NCBI RefSeq assembly: GCF_007741495.1
Contig: NZ_CP036262.1
Span: 1,922,001 to 1,986,000, forward strand
DNA length: 64,000 nt
Reading direction: 5' to 3'
Source of the DNA: Roseimaritima multifibrata
GTDB taxonomy: Bacteria > Planctomycetota > Planctomycetia > Pirellulales > Pirellulaceae
How positions within the stretch are numbered: the first letter of the stretch is position 1; every line of letters starts with the position of its first letter. Under the pieces are notes generated by a model that saw only the letters and a list, made by a program, of their open reading frames with translations, was not told the origin of the DNA and did no database searches. Position numbers and translations under genes: made by a program. Below are positions 18,126 to 28,003 of this stretch, piece by piece.

Positions 18126-19361
18126 TTAGTTCTCGGGGATCTTGTGTCCCATTTTTTCCCGCTTGGTTTGCAGGTACTTTGCGTTGTGCTCGTTTGCGGT
18201 CGGCAGGATTGGGACCTGATCCACGACCTTCAGATCGAAACCTCTCAGATTGAAGGCTTCGGTCTTTTTCGGGTTATTGGTCAGCAAGCGGATTTCGCTT
18301 AGTCCCAGGTCTTTTAGGATCTGTAGGCCGACGCCGTAGTCGCGGATGTCGGCTTTGAAACCGAGCGCATGGTTGGCTTCGACCGTATCAAGGCCTTGAT
18401 CTTGGAGGTGGTAGGCGCGAATTTTTTGTGCCAGCCCGATGCCACGTCCTTCCTGAGGCAGGTAGATCAACGCGCCACGCCCTTCGGCGCTGATCATTTG
18501 CAATGCCATTTCCAATTGGTCGCCACAGTCGCAACGCAGCGATTCGATTAAATCACCGGTGAAGCAACTGCTATGCATTCGAACCAGCGGCGGAGGCCCG
18601 TCGGCGGTTAGGTCGCCGGTGATCAAAGCGATCGGTTCCTGGGCTTCGTAGTCCACGTCGTAGACGATGATCGTAAAATTGCCGTATCGAGTCGGCAGTT
18701 TGGCTTCGGCGGCTCGTTGGACCAATTTCTCACTGACGCGTCGGTGAGCGATCAGTTGTTCGATGCTGATGATTTTTAGATCATTTTTGGCTGCGATTTC
18801 GCGAAGGGTGTCGCGAGTCGCCCGTTCACCGTTGGAATCAAGGATTTCGCAAAGGCAACCGGCGGACGTCAGCCCCGCCATCCTCGCTAGGTCAACGGCC
18901 GCTTCCGTGTGCCCTGCCCTGCGTAGGACTCCGCCCTCTTTGGCGAGCAACGGAAAGACATGTCCGGGCCGCACGAAATCGGCAACAGCCGCTTCCGGGT
19001 TGGCCATTTGGCGGATCGTTTGAGCTCGTTCGGATGCGGTGATCCCCGTTTTCGCTGAGCGGATATCGATTGGCGTCATAAACGCCGTATGCAGGGGGGC
19101 ATCGTTTTGCGAGGCGACCGGGACTAATTCCAGGCGTCGGCACACTTCGGGCAGTACCGAAACGCATAATTGGCCGCGGCCCGAAAGCATGAAGTTGATC
19201 GCTTCCGGTGTTGCTTTTTCGGCGGCGCAGATGAAATCCCCTTCGTTTTCCCGGTCTTCCGCATCGACCACGATAACGACTTCGCCATTGCGAATCGCAT
19301 CGACCGCTTCTGGGACAGAGCTGAAAAGGCCATCGGACGAATCGGAATTCAAATCAAGCAT
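18126..19361 (-). CDS. ribBA: Bifunctional DHBP synthase / GTP cyclohydrolase II
   Basis: A two-domain riboflavin-pathway enzyme of about 411 residues. The N-terminal half converts ribulose 5-phosphate to 3,4-dihydroxy-2-butanone 4-phosphate and shows VDAEDRENEGDFICAAE and HTEAAVDLARMAGL. The C-terminal half opens the GTP ring and shows the zinc cysteines in SSCFTGDLIESLRCDCGDQL, PQEGRGIGL and the arginine/tyrosine region ADIRDYGVG. Both active sites look intact, so it should supply both precursors of riboflavin. The ATG at 19361 is used; a TTG at 19373 would add four residues, and neither has a strong Shine-Dalgarno. No FMN riboswitch is recognisable upstream. Confidence 0.96.
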   Translation of the reverse strand: MLDLNSDSSDGLFSSVPEAVDAIRNGEVVIVVDAEDRENEGDFICAAEKATPEAINFMLSGRGQLCVSVLPEVCRRLELVPVASQNDAPLHTAFMTPIDIRSAKTGITASERAQTIRQMANPEAAVADFVRPGHVFPLLAKEGGVLRRAGHTEAAVDLARMAGLTSAGCLCEILDSNGERATRDTLREIAAKNDLKIISIEQLIAHRRVSEKLVQRAAEAKLPTRYGNFTIIVYDVDYEAQEPIALITGDLTADGPPPLVRMHSSCFTGDLIESLRCDCGDQLEMALQMISAEGRGALIYLPQEGRGIGLAQKIRAYHLQDQGLDTVEANHALGFKADIRDYGVGLQILKDLGLSEIRLLTNNPKKTEAFNLRGFDLKVVDQVPILPTANEHNAKYLQTKREKMGHKIPEN

Positions 19362-19610
19362 CGAACAACACAATTGAAAAGATAGAAACAGAGCTGGTCA
19401 TTGTACCGCGCTGGAAAACATTGGCGAGCCGAGAAGCGATGTCAGGGGGAGAATGGCGGCTGCTAGAGCCTCGCAAGCCGGTATTGGTTCACCCTCTGGC
19501 GGACCTCTGGCGACTGGCAAGCCAACCCCTTGTCCGCCGTAGGTCCCCCCGAAAAAACTGGCCGCCTAGCATCCGTTTCCTCGTAAGTGACCGCGAAGAG
19601 CGACAAGGCC

Positions 19611-20762
19611 TTACTCCCCTTCGACGGGCGAGAATTCTGCGTAGATGGGCAGGTTTGGCGTTAGCTCTTCACATTCTGCGAGCGTCAGGTTGTGGATTCG
19701 CAGAAAATTGACGATGCCCGCGCCACCCAAGAATTCGGTCGTGGCGCCGCGTGGAATCAGGAGGTTCTGCGTTTGGTGCCGGCCAAAAATATCGGTAGGA
19801 GTTGCCTCGACCGCCGCGACCATTCGAGATTCGCCAAGCGTGGGGAGGAGGTAGGCATCGTCGGCTTGAAACAGACCGATCAGCAGGGTGTCGTCTTCGT
19901 TGCGGCCGTCTTGGGAGACCGCGGTGTAGACGGCCGGGAGGGCCGCGACCTCACGCCGGGCGGCCTCCACTTCGATCCGTACGTTCACCAAGGTGAAGGT
20001 CCAGGCTTTGTCGGGGCTTGGACCAACAACACGGAACCAGCCCACGATCGGATCGTGAGTCAGCGCTTGGCCAGGATCGTCGACGGTATAGAACTGGCTG
20101 CGGTCGGTAACGATTTTTTCGGTGTCAAATACGAACGCCAGTTGCTCTTCGGCTCCGTACGGATTGCTTCCTCTGGCGGCTGGTGGACCGATCAGAAAAT
20201 CGTATCGCCGGCCCGTGCGATTGACATGTTCGATGATTCGAGGCAGGAGGTCACGCTCCCGGCCGGTCAGCTGCTGGATGGCGATGACATCGAACGTCCG
20301 TAGGACTCGGGCAAGCAAATCCATCACATGGGGCTTTGCCGCTTTCTCTTCATTGAAACCGCCCAGGCCCCAGGATGCGATCCGGACGCGCCGCGAAAGT
20401 CTGCTGCCACCGGTATCGGAGGTGCCAGCGTTTGCGGCGGCAGGCGAGGTGACCGGAGTTCGGGGCGACGAGGAACTTGCTAACCAGTTGGAAGAAAAGC
20501 CTTGCTGGTTCGAATCGGTCGAGGTCGTCGGAAAGGCTCCCGAGTTCTGTCCGCCGGCCGCCGGAGTTTGCCCGCCGCTTTGGGCCTGCCATGGTTTCGA
20601 ACTGGTCAGGTACCCTGTCAGGTCGTCTTGCGGATCGGAGGCCGCAAGTTCGGCTTCACCACGCGACCGTACTTTTAGCCCTTCCAGGCCATCGACCGTG
20701 AAGTTTCGAAAGAAGTAGACGCCGGCAGCAATGCAGACGATCAGGACGATTACACTCCGCAT
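19611..20762 (-). CDS. Membrane-anchored endonuclease/exonuclease/phosphatase-fold protein
   Basis: A 383-residue protein with an N-terminal transmembrane anchor (VIVLIVCIAAGVYFF), a Ser/Gly/Gln-rich linker (about 45-125), and a DNase I/EEP-type domain. RIASWGLGGFNE takes the place of the usual IASWNL; FDVIAIQQLTGRERD aligns with the catalytic-glutamate block but has Gln where Glu is usual. EEQLAFVFDTEK and VRIEVEAARREV follow. Because the canonical Asn and Glu look replaced, nuclease activity is uncertain. It should face the periplasm. No neighbour suggests a pathway. Confidence 0.75.
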   Translation of the reverse strand: MRSVIVLIVCIAAGVYFFRNFTVDGLEGLKVRSRGEAELAASDPQDDLTGYLTSSKPWQAQSGGQTPAAGGQNSGAFPTTSTDSNQQGFSSNWLASSSSPRTPVTSPAAANAGTSDTGGSRLSRRVRIASWGLGGFNEEKAAKPHVMDLLARVLRTFDVIAIQQLTGRERDLLPRIIEHVNRTGRRYDFLIGPPAARGSNPYGAEEQLAFVFDTEKIVTDRSQFYTVDDPGQALTHDPIVGWFRVVGPSPDKAWTFTLVNVRIEVEAARREVAALPAVYTAVSQDGRNEDDTLLIGLFQADDAYLLPTLGESRMVAAVEATPTDIFGRHQTQNLLIPRGATTEFLGGAGIVNFLRIHNLTLAECEELTPNLPIYAEFSPVEGE

Positions 20763-21048
20763 GGGTACCTCCTTCCGGCAGCGGTTGTCCGCAGACAGGG
20801 GGCCGGCGGCGCATGGTGACCCTCTTTCAATCGTCGAACCATCCGCACCGCATTGAAACCAAACGTGTGATCGATACGAAATTCAGTCACTGGCGGACGA
20901 ATTGTTCGGTTCGCTCAGAATATCAGGGTCAGACAATCCTACGGGAGGAGGGCTGACGGACGTGAAGGCCGGCTGGGACGTGTCGAAACCGGGGCGAAGA
21001 AAAGTTGTGGGGGCCCAACTAAGATTGCGGCTGGACGCACATCGCAGG
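20763..21048. other. Intergenic, nothing recognised
   Basis: The 286 bases upstream of the EEP-fold gene contain no convincing ORF, terminator or repeat. Confidence 0.5.
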
Positions 21049-21867
21049 TCACTGCATTCTGGCTAGTCGATCTTCGAAGTAGGCGCGGGTGTGTTGCAAG
21101 ACCTGTTCGTACGGGAGCGGTTCGACATCTTCGCCAATGAGTTCGACTTCGTAGTAACCGTCGTAACCCGATCGCTCTAGCATCGTGATCAGTTCTTGCA
21201 GCGGAACGCGTCCTTCGCCAAGCAAGCATCGATTCTGTTCACCCAAGGGCGTTTGCCTTGCGTCCCCTAGTTGGACTAGGCGAACCATCGGCAAGACGTT
21301 TTCCAGAAGGTCAAGCTCTTCCTGCGAATTGATGTTCATCGCCAAGTGATAGGCGTCCAGGACCAAGCCGACATTCGATTCGGGCATCGATTCAACAACA
21401 TCCAGCGTTGTTTCGATGTCGCCAACGAACGACCACTCACTGCCGCAGCCAGGATGAATCGGTTCCAACGCGATCGAAAGATCGGTCAGTGCGGCTTCTT
21501 CGCAGATCACTTCCAGTCCGTGCCGGAGCAATCGCATTGCATGGCCATGGATATGATTGTTGTGTCCACCGGCCAAGACAATCAATGTGTCGGCACCAAG
21601 AATCTCGGCCGCCCGAACCGCTTCGATCGCATCCTCGATCGCTTCGTCGTGGCCTCGCCCATCGCTACCGGTGAAACCACCAGCCCACGATAAACTGGAA
21701 ACCGACATGCCGTTTTCAGCGAACAGTTCGGCAGTCTTCTCGATCCCCAGTTCGTCCAGTTTGGGGCGCCAGAGACCCGCGGCCGAAAAACCGTGTCGGC
21801 GATAGGCTTCAACGTCTTCTTCGGTGGACCAACGTAATGTGGTCAATTGACTGATTGCTAGCTTCAT
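21049..21867 (-). CDS. Sugar phosphate isomerase/epimerase family TIM-barrel protein
   Basis: A 272-residue AP-endonuclease-2-type TIM barrel (xylose isomerase-like). It starts MKLAISQLTTLRWSTEEDV. Metal-site elements include IALEPIHPG (Glu), VLDAYHLAMN (Asp and His), VQLGDA and YEVELIGED, spaced as in the sugar isomerase/epimerase superfamily. The substrate is unknown. The ATG at 21867 is chosen over one 54 bases upstream because the family begins right at this strand and the extra residues are not conserved-looking. It follows ftsH in the same direction with a gap of about 130 bases. Confidence 0.85.
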   Translation of the reverse strand: MKLAISQLTTLRWSTEEDVEAYRRHGFSAAGLWRPKLDELGIEKTAELFAENGMSVSSLSWAGGFTGSDGRGHDEAIEDAIEAVRAAEILGADTLIVLAGGHNNHIHGHAMRLLRHGLEVICEEAALTDLSIALEPIHPGCGSEWSFVGDIETTLDVVESMPESNVGLVLDAYHLAMNINSQEELDLLENVLPMVRLVQLGDARQTPLGEQNRCLLGEGRVPLQELITMLERSGYDGYYEVELIGEDVEPLPYEQVLQHTRAYFEDRLARMQ

Positions 21868-21996
21868 CGTCCGTGTTCGCCATGCTGCGGTGTTCGAAAA
21901 GAGCAGCAGCGAAGTATGCAATGCAAGACGCGCCGTGTAAACCTGAGCGGTCGCGGATTTTGTTAGCTAGCAAAGGCAATAACCTGTCGAAACGGA

Positions 21997-24072
21997 TTAC
22001 AGTTGCCCATCGGCAGCGGGAGCGATTTCGCTGCCCGGACGGTTGTGGCTGATCTTTGCACGGGGGACTTTGCTGGCGGTTCCTGGGACGACAAGCGGTC
22101 CGGTGCTGTGTTGCTGAATGATCTTGGTTAGTTCCTCGCCATCGATCGATTCGACTTCAAGCAGTCGCTGGGTGATCGCTTCAAGGGCTTCGCGGCGAGC
22201 TGACAAAATCTCTCTGGTTTGAGCAATCGATTCGTCGATCAAGCGACGTACTTCGGTGTCGATTTCTTTCGCCGTTTCTTCGCTATGCAGGCTGGTGTGT
22301 CCCGCATCCCCACCGAGGAATGAAGTATCGTTTTTTTGTCGATAGTTGACCCGTCCCAGTCGGCTCATCCCATAGTCCATGACCATGGACCGCGCAATTG
22401 CCGTGGCGCGTTCCAGGTCATTTGAAGCGCCGGTGCTAATGTCTTCAAAGATCATTTCTTCGACCAACGTCCCGGCGACCAGGACTCGCAGATCGCTATC
22501 CAGTTCACTTCGGGTTCGCAGGTAGCGGTCACCGCCGGAGCGTTGCATGACATACCCGAGGGCGCCGACGCCACGCGGGATGATGGAGACCTTATGGACG
22601 GGGTCGGTGTTCGGGAGCGCATCGGCGACCAGTGCGTGTCCGGCTTCGTGATACGCGACGCGGACCTTTTCGTCCTCGTTCATGACATGGTTTTTCTTTT
22701 CCAGTCCGGCAGTGACGCGTTCAACCGCCTCGTTGAATTCGATCAAACCAACCGATTCTTTATCACCACGCGCGGCCAACAGTGCGGCTTCATTCACCAG
22801 GTTGGCTAAGTCGGCACCGACGAATCCGGGGGTGATCGAAGCCACTTTTCGGAGGTCCAGGTTCTCGTCTAGTTTAACGTTTTTGACATGGACCTTGAGG
22901 ATCGCTTCTCGCCCGCCGACGTCGGGTCGGTCGACCAGCACGTGGCGGTCGAAACGTCCTGGTCGCAGGAGTGCTGCATCCAAAGTTTCCGGACGGTTGG
23001 TAGCAGCGATGATGATGACGTTGGTGTCGGAATCAAATCCGTCCATCTCGACCAGCAAGGCATTTAACGTTTGCTCCCGTTCGTCGTGCCCTCCGACCAC
23101 GGTCCCACTTCGGCTTTTGCCAAGAGCGTCTAGTTCGTCGATAAAGACAATGCAGGGGGCGCGGCTGGCCGCTTGCTGAAACATGTCGCGGACGCGGGCA
23201 GCGCCAACGCCGACATACATTTCGACAAAATCGCTTCCCGACAAGCTGAAGAATGGCGTGCCAGCTTCGCCTGCGATGGCTCGAGCCAGCAGCGTTTTTC
23301 CGGTTCCCGGAGGCCCCACTAATAGGACTCCCTTTGGGATCCGGCCGCCCAGTCGTTGGTACTTCTCCGCGTTCTTTAGAAAGTCGACCACTTCGCGAAC
23401 TTCTTCGACCGCTTCGTCGATTCCCGCGACCGCATCGAAGGTGATCGCCATTTCGTCCTGAGCATACAGTTTACCGCGGCTCCGCGAAAAGCTCATCGGC
23501 GAACCGACGCCGCTGATTTTTCGCAGCATCATCAGGCCAAACCCAAGCAGGATCAGCATCATCAACAGCATTAGGCCGTGGTCTGCCAGGAAGGTGCTGG
23601 GGCTGTGCTGATCCCAAACAACATTCGACGCTTGCAAGAGTTCCGTGAGGGCCTCTTCCTGTTGGTCGTTGCGAACCGTCCGCTCGGTCGAAAACGTCAC
23701 TTCGGTTGGCTTGGTTTCGGTTTTTCCATCCGTCCCCAGTTGGCGATAGTGGACGCGGCCGGTGACGCCGGTTTGAGAAACCTTGATGTTTTGCGGAAGG
23801 CTAAATTCGACGGTCGCTTTGGGATTGTTTTCCGAGGGGACGACAATGACGCCGGTGGTGTCGGCGACCAGTTCATCGGAGCCATACGCTTCGTATTTTG
23901 TGGCTTGGAGAAGGCGTTCCAGGTCGGGATATCGCAGGCGTTTTGTATTGTCGCCGATCAGGTAGGCGCACAGGATTACGACACCAACGATAGCTAGCAG
24001 GACAAGCAGGACGCTTCCACCGCGGGATTCGTTGTCATTTGAATTGTTTTTTCGTCGATCTGGATCGGTCAT
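21997..24072 (-). CDS. ftsH: ATP-dependent zinc metalloprotease FtsH
   Basis: A 691-residue membrane-bound AAA+ protease that extracts and degrades membrane and cytosolic proteins. It has a first transmembrane helix ([19 protein letters not shown]), a periplasmic segment and a second helix ([17 protein letters not shown]). The Walker A GPPGTGKT is near residue 253, Walker B is [11 protein letters not shown], and the second region of homology is [19 protein letters not shown]. The zinc site HEAGH is near residue 474. The periplasmic domain is longer than in E. coli. All key residues are present. It diverges from dxr. Confidence 0.96.
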   Translation of the reverse strand: MTDPDRRKNNSNDNESRGGSVLLVLLAIVGVVILCAYLIGDNTKRLRYPDLERLLQATKYEAYGSDELVADTTGVIVVPSENNPKATVEFSLPQNIKVSQTGVTGRVHYRQLGTDGKTETKPTEVTFSTERTVRNDQQEEALTELLQASNVVWDQHSPSTFLADHGLMLLMMLILLGFGLMMLRKISGVGSPMSFSRSRGKLYAQDEMAITFDAVAGIDEAVEEVREVVDFLKNAEKYQRLGGRIPKGVLLVGPPGTGKTLLARAIAGEAGTPFFSLSGSDFVEMYVGVGAARVRDMFQQAASRAPCIVFIDELDALGKSRSGTVVGGHDEREQTLNALLVEMDGFDSDTNVIIIAATNRPETLDAALLRPGRFDRHVLVDRPDVGGREAILKVHVKNVKLDENLDLRKVASITPGFVGADLANLVNEAALLAARGDKESVGLIEFNEAVERVTAGLEKKNHVMNEDEKVRVAYHEAGHALVADALPNTDPVHKVSIIPRGVGALGYVMQRSGGDRYLRTRSELDSDLRVLVAGTLVEEMIFEDISTGASNDLERATAIARSMVMDYGMSRLGRVNYRQKNDTSFLGGDAGHTSLHSEETAKEIDTEVRRLIDESIAQTREILSARREALEAITQRLLEVESIDGEELTKIIQQHSTGPLVVPGTASKVPRAKISHNRPGSEIAPAADGQL

Positions 24073-24471
24073 TTAGGGGCCATCCACGGGGCGAATTTTA
24101 AAAAGAGGGCTGGCCGTTCGATCAAGCAGAACAGAAGAAATAGCCAGCAAGCCGTTAAAAAAGGTTAGCGAATAAAAAAGGGAAGCGAATCAGCGTGAAA
24201 TTTCTGTTTCCAGACCTCCCGGGGGGGATCGGTGGTTGGAACAGGCCGATGAAAGTGCTACTTTCCCAGCAGATCTATTCTTGCAGGCAATTGTTCGAGG
24301 GGAAGGTTGGCTTGGCAACCCACAGCGAATGGATCCGTTTCCCGGTCAGTCCCTAACGAAAGAAACGACTGTGAGCCCCATACAAGTGTCCATTTTCCTG
24401 CCGCCGGAGGATGTTGACTGGCTGGGCACCTTCGATCGGCTGCCCCTAAATGTTGTTGAGGGATCCGCTCT
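24073..24471. other. Divergent control region of ftsH and dxr
   Basis: About 400 bases carry no convincing gene. A 79-codon frame (24236-24475) overlaps the dxr start and has no support. A-rich runs near 24150-24180 could belong to the ftsH promoter, but I see no clean hexamer pair. Confidence 0.5.
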
Positions 24472-25641
24472 ATGAACCGCAATGTCGCGATTTTAGGAGC
24501 CACCGGCAGTATCGGCACGGCGACCATCGATGTTCTCGGTCAGTTGGCGGACGAGGGATGGCGTGCGTGGGGAGTGTCGGGGCATGCCAATTTGGACGCT
24601 TTGGCGACCGCCTGTGAGAAAATGTCTCTGCCACCGGAATGGATTGTCGGGTCCGATCCGGGCTTGGCCGCTCAGTTCGATTCGCGGCGCTGGCCATCGA
24701 GTAGTCGCTTTGAATCAGGGGCCGAGCGATTGGTCGCTTTGGCTTCGGCTGACGAAGTCGGCGTGGTCGTCGCAGCGATCGTCGGTCGTGCCGGACTGGA
24801 AAGCACGTTGGCTGCGGTCGAGGCTGGCAAACGGGTGGCGTTGGCAAATAAAGAGACGCTGGTCGTCGCGGGGACCCTGGTTTGCCAGGCTCAGCAGGTC
24901 AGCGGAGCCGAAATATTGCCGGTCGACAGCGAACATTCGGCAATTTTTCAGTGTTTGCAGGCAAGCCAGACGCCCGCCGAACGAATCATCCTGACGGCCA
25001 GCGGGGGGCCTTTCCGTGATTGGACGCGGGAGCAGATGGAAGAGGCCTCGGTGGCCGCGGCGCTGAATCATCCGACTTGGAAAATGGGGCCGAAAATTTC
25101 GGTCGATTCCGCTACGATGATGAACAAGGCTCTGGAAATCATCGAAGCCCGGTGGCTGTTTGATATTCCCGCGGAGTCGATTGAGGTTATGATCCACCCA
25201 CAATCGGTGATCCATTCGATGGTGGAATTCGTCGATGGGTCGGTTGTGGCTCAGTTAAGTCCGCCGGATATGCGGCTACCGATTCAGTATGCGTTAACGT
25301 ATCCTGACCGGGTGGCTTGCTCGGCACCACGGTTTGATGTGACGCAACGTTGGGATTTGTCACTGGAACCGGCCGACCGGGATCGGTTTCCTGCGTTAGA
25401 ATTAGGGTTTGAAGTCGCAGCGGTGGGCGGGACGGCCGGTGCCGTCGTGAACGCCGCAAATGAAGCGGCTGTAGCGTTGTTTTTAGATCAAAAAATTCGG
25501 TTTACAGAAATAGTGCCTGCATGTCGCAAAGCACTTGAAAATCATTCATATGAACGGCACCCCACACTCCAGCGATTGATTGAACTGGACGAGTGGGCGC
25601 GTGCGGAGGTACAGCGGTGGCATTGTGGTGCGAATTTCTGA
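24472..25641 (+). CDS. dxr: 1-deoxy-D-xylulose-5-phosphate reductoisomerase
   Basis: A 389-residue enzyme of the MEP isoprenoid pathway, converting DXP to MEP with NADPH. The NADPH-binding start is VAILGATGSIGTATIDVL. Metal and substrate residues appear in LPVDSEHSAIFQCL (about residue 152), TASGGPFRDW and HPTWKMGPKISVDSATMMNK, then IHPQSVIHSMVEF. GAGGG-type sequence precedes the ATG. The end overlaps the start of rseP by 25 bases, so the two are translationally coupled. The same pair is adjacent in many bacteria. Confidence 0.97.
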   Translation: MNRNVAILGATGSIGTATIDVLGQLADEGWRAWGVSGHANLDALATACEKMSLPPEWIVGSDPGLAAQFDSRRWPSSSRFESGAERLVALASADEVGVVVAAIVGRAGLESTLAAVEAGKRVALANKETLVVAGTLVCQAQQVSGAEILPVDSEHSAIFQCLQASQTPAERIILTASGGPFRDWTREQMEEASVAAALNHPTWKMGPKISVDSATMMNKALEIIEARWLFDIPAESIEVMIHPQSVIHSMVEFVDGSVVAQLSPPDMRLPIQYALTYPDRVACSAPRFDVTQRWDLSLEPADRDRFPALELGFEVAAVGGTAGAVVNAANEAAVALFLDQKIRFTEIVPACRKALENHSYERHPTLQRLIELDEWARAEVQRWHCGANF

Positions 25642-27836
25642 CTCTTTGGGCCGGATTGTCCGATCCCAGTTTTGTGGCTTGGCTGGGAACTTTGGCGAAT
25701 TCGCCAACCATTCTGGCTGATACCACCGAACCTAGCTTGATCAGCCGAATCGGTTCCCAGGTCTACATTTGGGGAAGCGTTGCCGTTGGTTTGGGATTGG
25801 TCATCTTTGTCCATGAACTAGGGCACTTCCTCGCTGCCAAGTTGTGCGGCGTCAAAGTTGAAAAATTTTACGTTGGATTCGACGTCCCTTTGCAATTGGG
25901 GCCGATCAAATTCCCGCGTACTCTGGGCAAATTCCGTTACGGCGAAACCGAATATGGGCTGGGAATCCTGCCGCTTGGTGGGTACGTGAAAATGCTCGGC
26001 CAGGATGATGATCCGCGTAATATGCAGGCCGAAGCCGAGCGAATTCGTGGTGAATCCGTCGCCGGCGACGAGGATGACGAACCGACCGAACAAGTGGCTC
26101 GGCAAGAACTCGATCCGCGGAGCTATCCTGCCAAATCGGTCGGACAGCGGATGCTGATTATCAGTGCCGGTGTGATCATGAATGTGATTACCGGAGTCCT
26201 TTTTGCCGCCTACGCCTACGGCGTTTTAGGGGTCGAATACACTCCGGCGGTTATCGGAGCGACCTCGCCTGGCGATCCCGCATACGACGCTGGGATTGAA
26301 CCGGGTGGTCGAGTCCTTGCAGTTGACGGAGACGCTCCAGACCCGCAGATGCATTTCTCGCGGATGACGATGAAAATCCTGACTCACGGGATCTCCGATC
26401 CTGATTCTCCGGTCAGTTTGGAACTGGAATACCCAGAGGGTACCCGTACCGTCGAATTGCAGACCGCCGTTGATCCTTGGAATCCTTCGCGCCGAGTCGT
26501 CGGGATCAGTTCACCGGCGTTGGCACGCCTGGGCGACAAAGTCTTTGCCGAACCGGAAACCCCCGCATCCGATGTTTTCACAGCAGCCGACGCAAACGCT
26601 GATATCGTCGCGATCAATGGCAATGAGCTGAAGGTGAATCCGCTACTGGATGTCACGCTGAATGATCAGGTTGCCAAGTACTTGCTGAAGAACAGCGATA
26701 AACCCGTGACGCTCTCACTGCGTCGCAAGGACAGCACCGAACTGCATGATGTGACGATCGCACCGCGAGTGATGCGAACCCTAGGATTCGCGTTCTCCGT
26801 CGGCCCTATCGAATCGCTTGTTCATGATGGACCTGCGGAAAAAGCGGGCTTGAAAAAGGGTGACCGGATTGTGGCTGTCACCGGACTGGACAATTTGTCG
26901 GCGATCGATTTGCCCGCTCAAGTTGCCAAACTGGACGGGACGGTCCATCTGACCGTGCAGCGTGGCGAAGGCGAACAGGTTGAAACGCTGGAGTTCGATG
27001 TTGAACCGGAAGCGGTGAATGCAACCCTGGCACCCTTCGATAGTCCCACTGGAAAGATCGCCCTCTATCCACTCGGCTTGGCTTATTATCCCGAACCGAT
27101 TGTCAGTCAGTCGGCTGTCGATTCCTTAAAACCAGGCGATGTGATTAGCAATGTCGCGGTTGTGTGGGACGGCGATACGGCACCCGAAGCGCTTCAGGAC
27201 AAGATGCTGCGTCCTTTCATCAGCCGATTGGAAGATGGTTGGGATACTAAGGAGCAGCCAATGTTGACCAGTCTGATCCGCTTGATTCAAAAACTACCTG
27301 TCGACACCAAACTTCGTGTCATCGCGGAACGTCCGCCGGAAAAGCAGGTTGTCGATACGACGGTCAAAGTGATTGTCGGCGATTCTTACTGGCCGGACCG
27401 TGGAATCGTTTACGCCCCCGTTCGGTTTACCCGGTACGCGGGCTCGACCGGTGAAGCGTTGGCGTTAGGCCTTCGGGAAGGGAAGTGGAAATTGACCGAA
27501 GTGGCTCAGTTTTTACGCTTGCTGGTCACCGGGAAAGTCAGCCGCAATCAAGTTGGCGGGCCGCTGAAGATCGCCGACATCGCAGCGTCGCAGGCCGAGC
27601 AGGGCTGGTCCCCGCTTCTCCTGTTCCTGACCATGTTGAGCATGAACCTTGCGATTTTAAACTTTTTGCCGATTCCGGCGCTCGATGGAGGACACATGGT
27701 CTTTCTGATCGCCGAAGCGGTGATGGGGCGTCCTGTCGATGAACAATTGCAAATGAAATTGACGATGGGGGGAGTGCTGGCACTCCTGTCCCTGATGGTC
27801 TTCGTATTTGCAAACGACATCCTGACCTGGCGATAG
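25617..27836 (+). CDS. rseP: RIP metalloprotease, RseP/site-2 protease family
   Basis: A 739-residue polytopic intramembrane zinc protease. The first helix region carries HELGHFLAAKLCGVKVEKF at residues 66 onward (zinc histidines). The third ligand lies in NFLPIPALDGGHM near residues 682-694. The central periplasmic part holds two or more PDZ-like domains (AYDAGIEPGGRVLAVDG and PAEKAGLKKGDRIVAV) and a further domain, making it far longer than the 450 residues of E. coli RseP. It probably releases a membrane-held regulator such as an anti-sigma factor. The GTG at 25617 has GGAGG at 25605-25609 with seven-base spacing, inside dxr. Confidence 0.92.
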   Translation: MALWCEFLTLWAGLSDPSFVAWLGTLANSPTILADTTEPSLISRIGSQVYIWGSVAVGLGLVIFVHELGHFLAAKLCGVKVEKFYVGFDVPLQLGPIKFPRTLGKFRYGETEYGLGILPLGGYVKMLGQDDDPRNMQAEAERIRGESVAGDEDDEPTEQVARQELDPRSYPAKSVGQRMLIISAGVIMNVITGVLFAAYAYGVLGVEYTPAVIGATSPGDPAYDAGIEPGGRVLAVDGDAPDPQMHFSRMTMKILTHGISDPDSPVSLELEYPEGTRTVELQTAVDPWNPSRRVVGISSPALARLGDKVFAEPETPASDVFTAADANADIVAINGNELKVNPLLDVTLNDQVAKYLLKNSDKPVTLSLRRKDSTELHDVTIAPRVMRTLGFAFSVGPIESLVHDGPAEKAGLKKGDRIVAVTGLDNLSAIDLPAQVAKLDGTVHLTVQRGEGEQVETLEFDVEPEAVNATLAPFDSPTGKIALYPLGLAYYPEPIVSQSAVDSLKPGDVISNVAVVWDGDTAPEALQDKMLRPFISRLEDGWDTKEQPMLTSLIRLIQKLPVDTKLRVIAERPPEKQVVDTTVKVIVGDSYWPDRGIVYAPVRFTRYAGSTGEALALGLREGKWKLTEVAQFLRLLVTGKVSRNQVGGPLKIADIAASQAEQGWSPLLLFLTMLSMNLAILNFLPIPALDGGHMVFLIAEAVMGRPVDEQLQMKLTMGGVLALLSLMVFVFANDILTWR

Positions 27837-28003
27837 TCCGGTCAGTGGGGCCTTGGTTGCCTTCGCCGAACCTGTCTCGGTAGAGGCAATCAATCGCATC
27901 AGACGAAGCGATAAGTGGTTTCGAGGACAACGCGTCAAATGTTGGTGACGCAACCGATCGATGATTGGGACGCAGCGCTGCTGGCCTGATCAAAACGTGT
28001 CGG

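Noticed and set aside
24236-24475. 79-codon frame before dxr
   Set aside because: It overlaps the dxr start, has no ribosome site and no recognisable composition; the region is better explained as a divergent control region.
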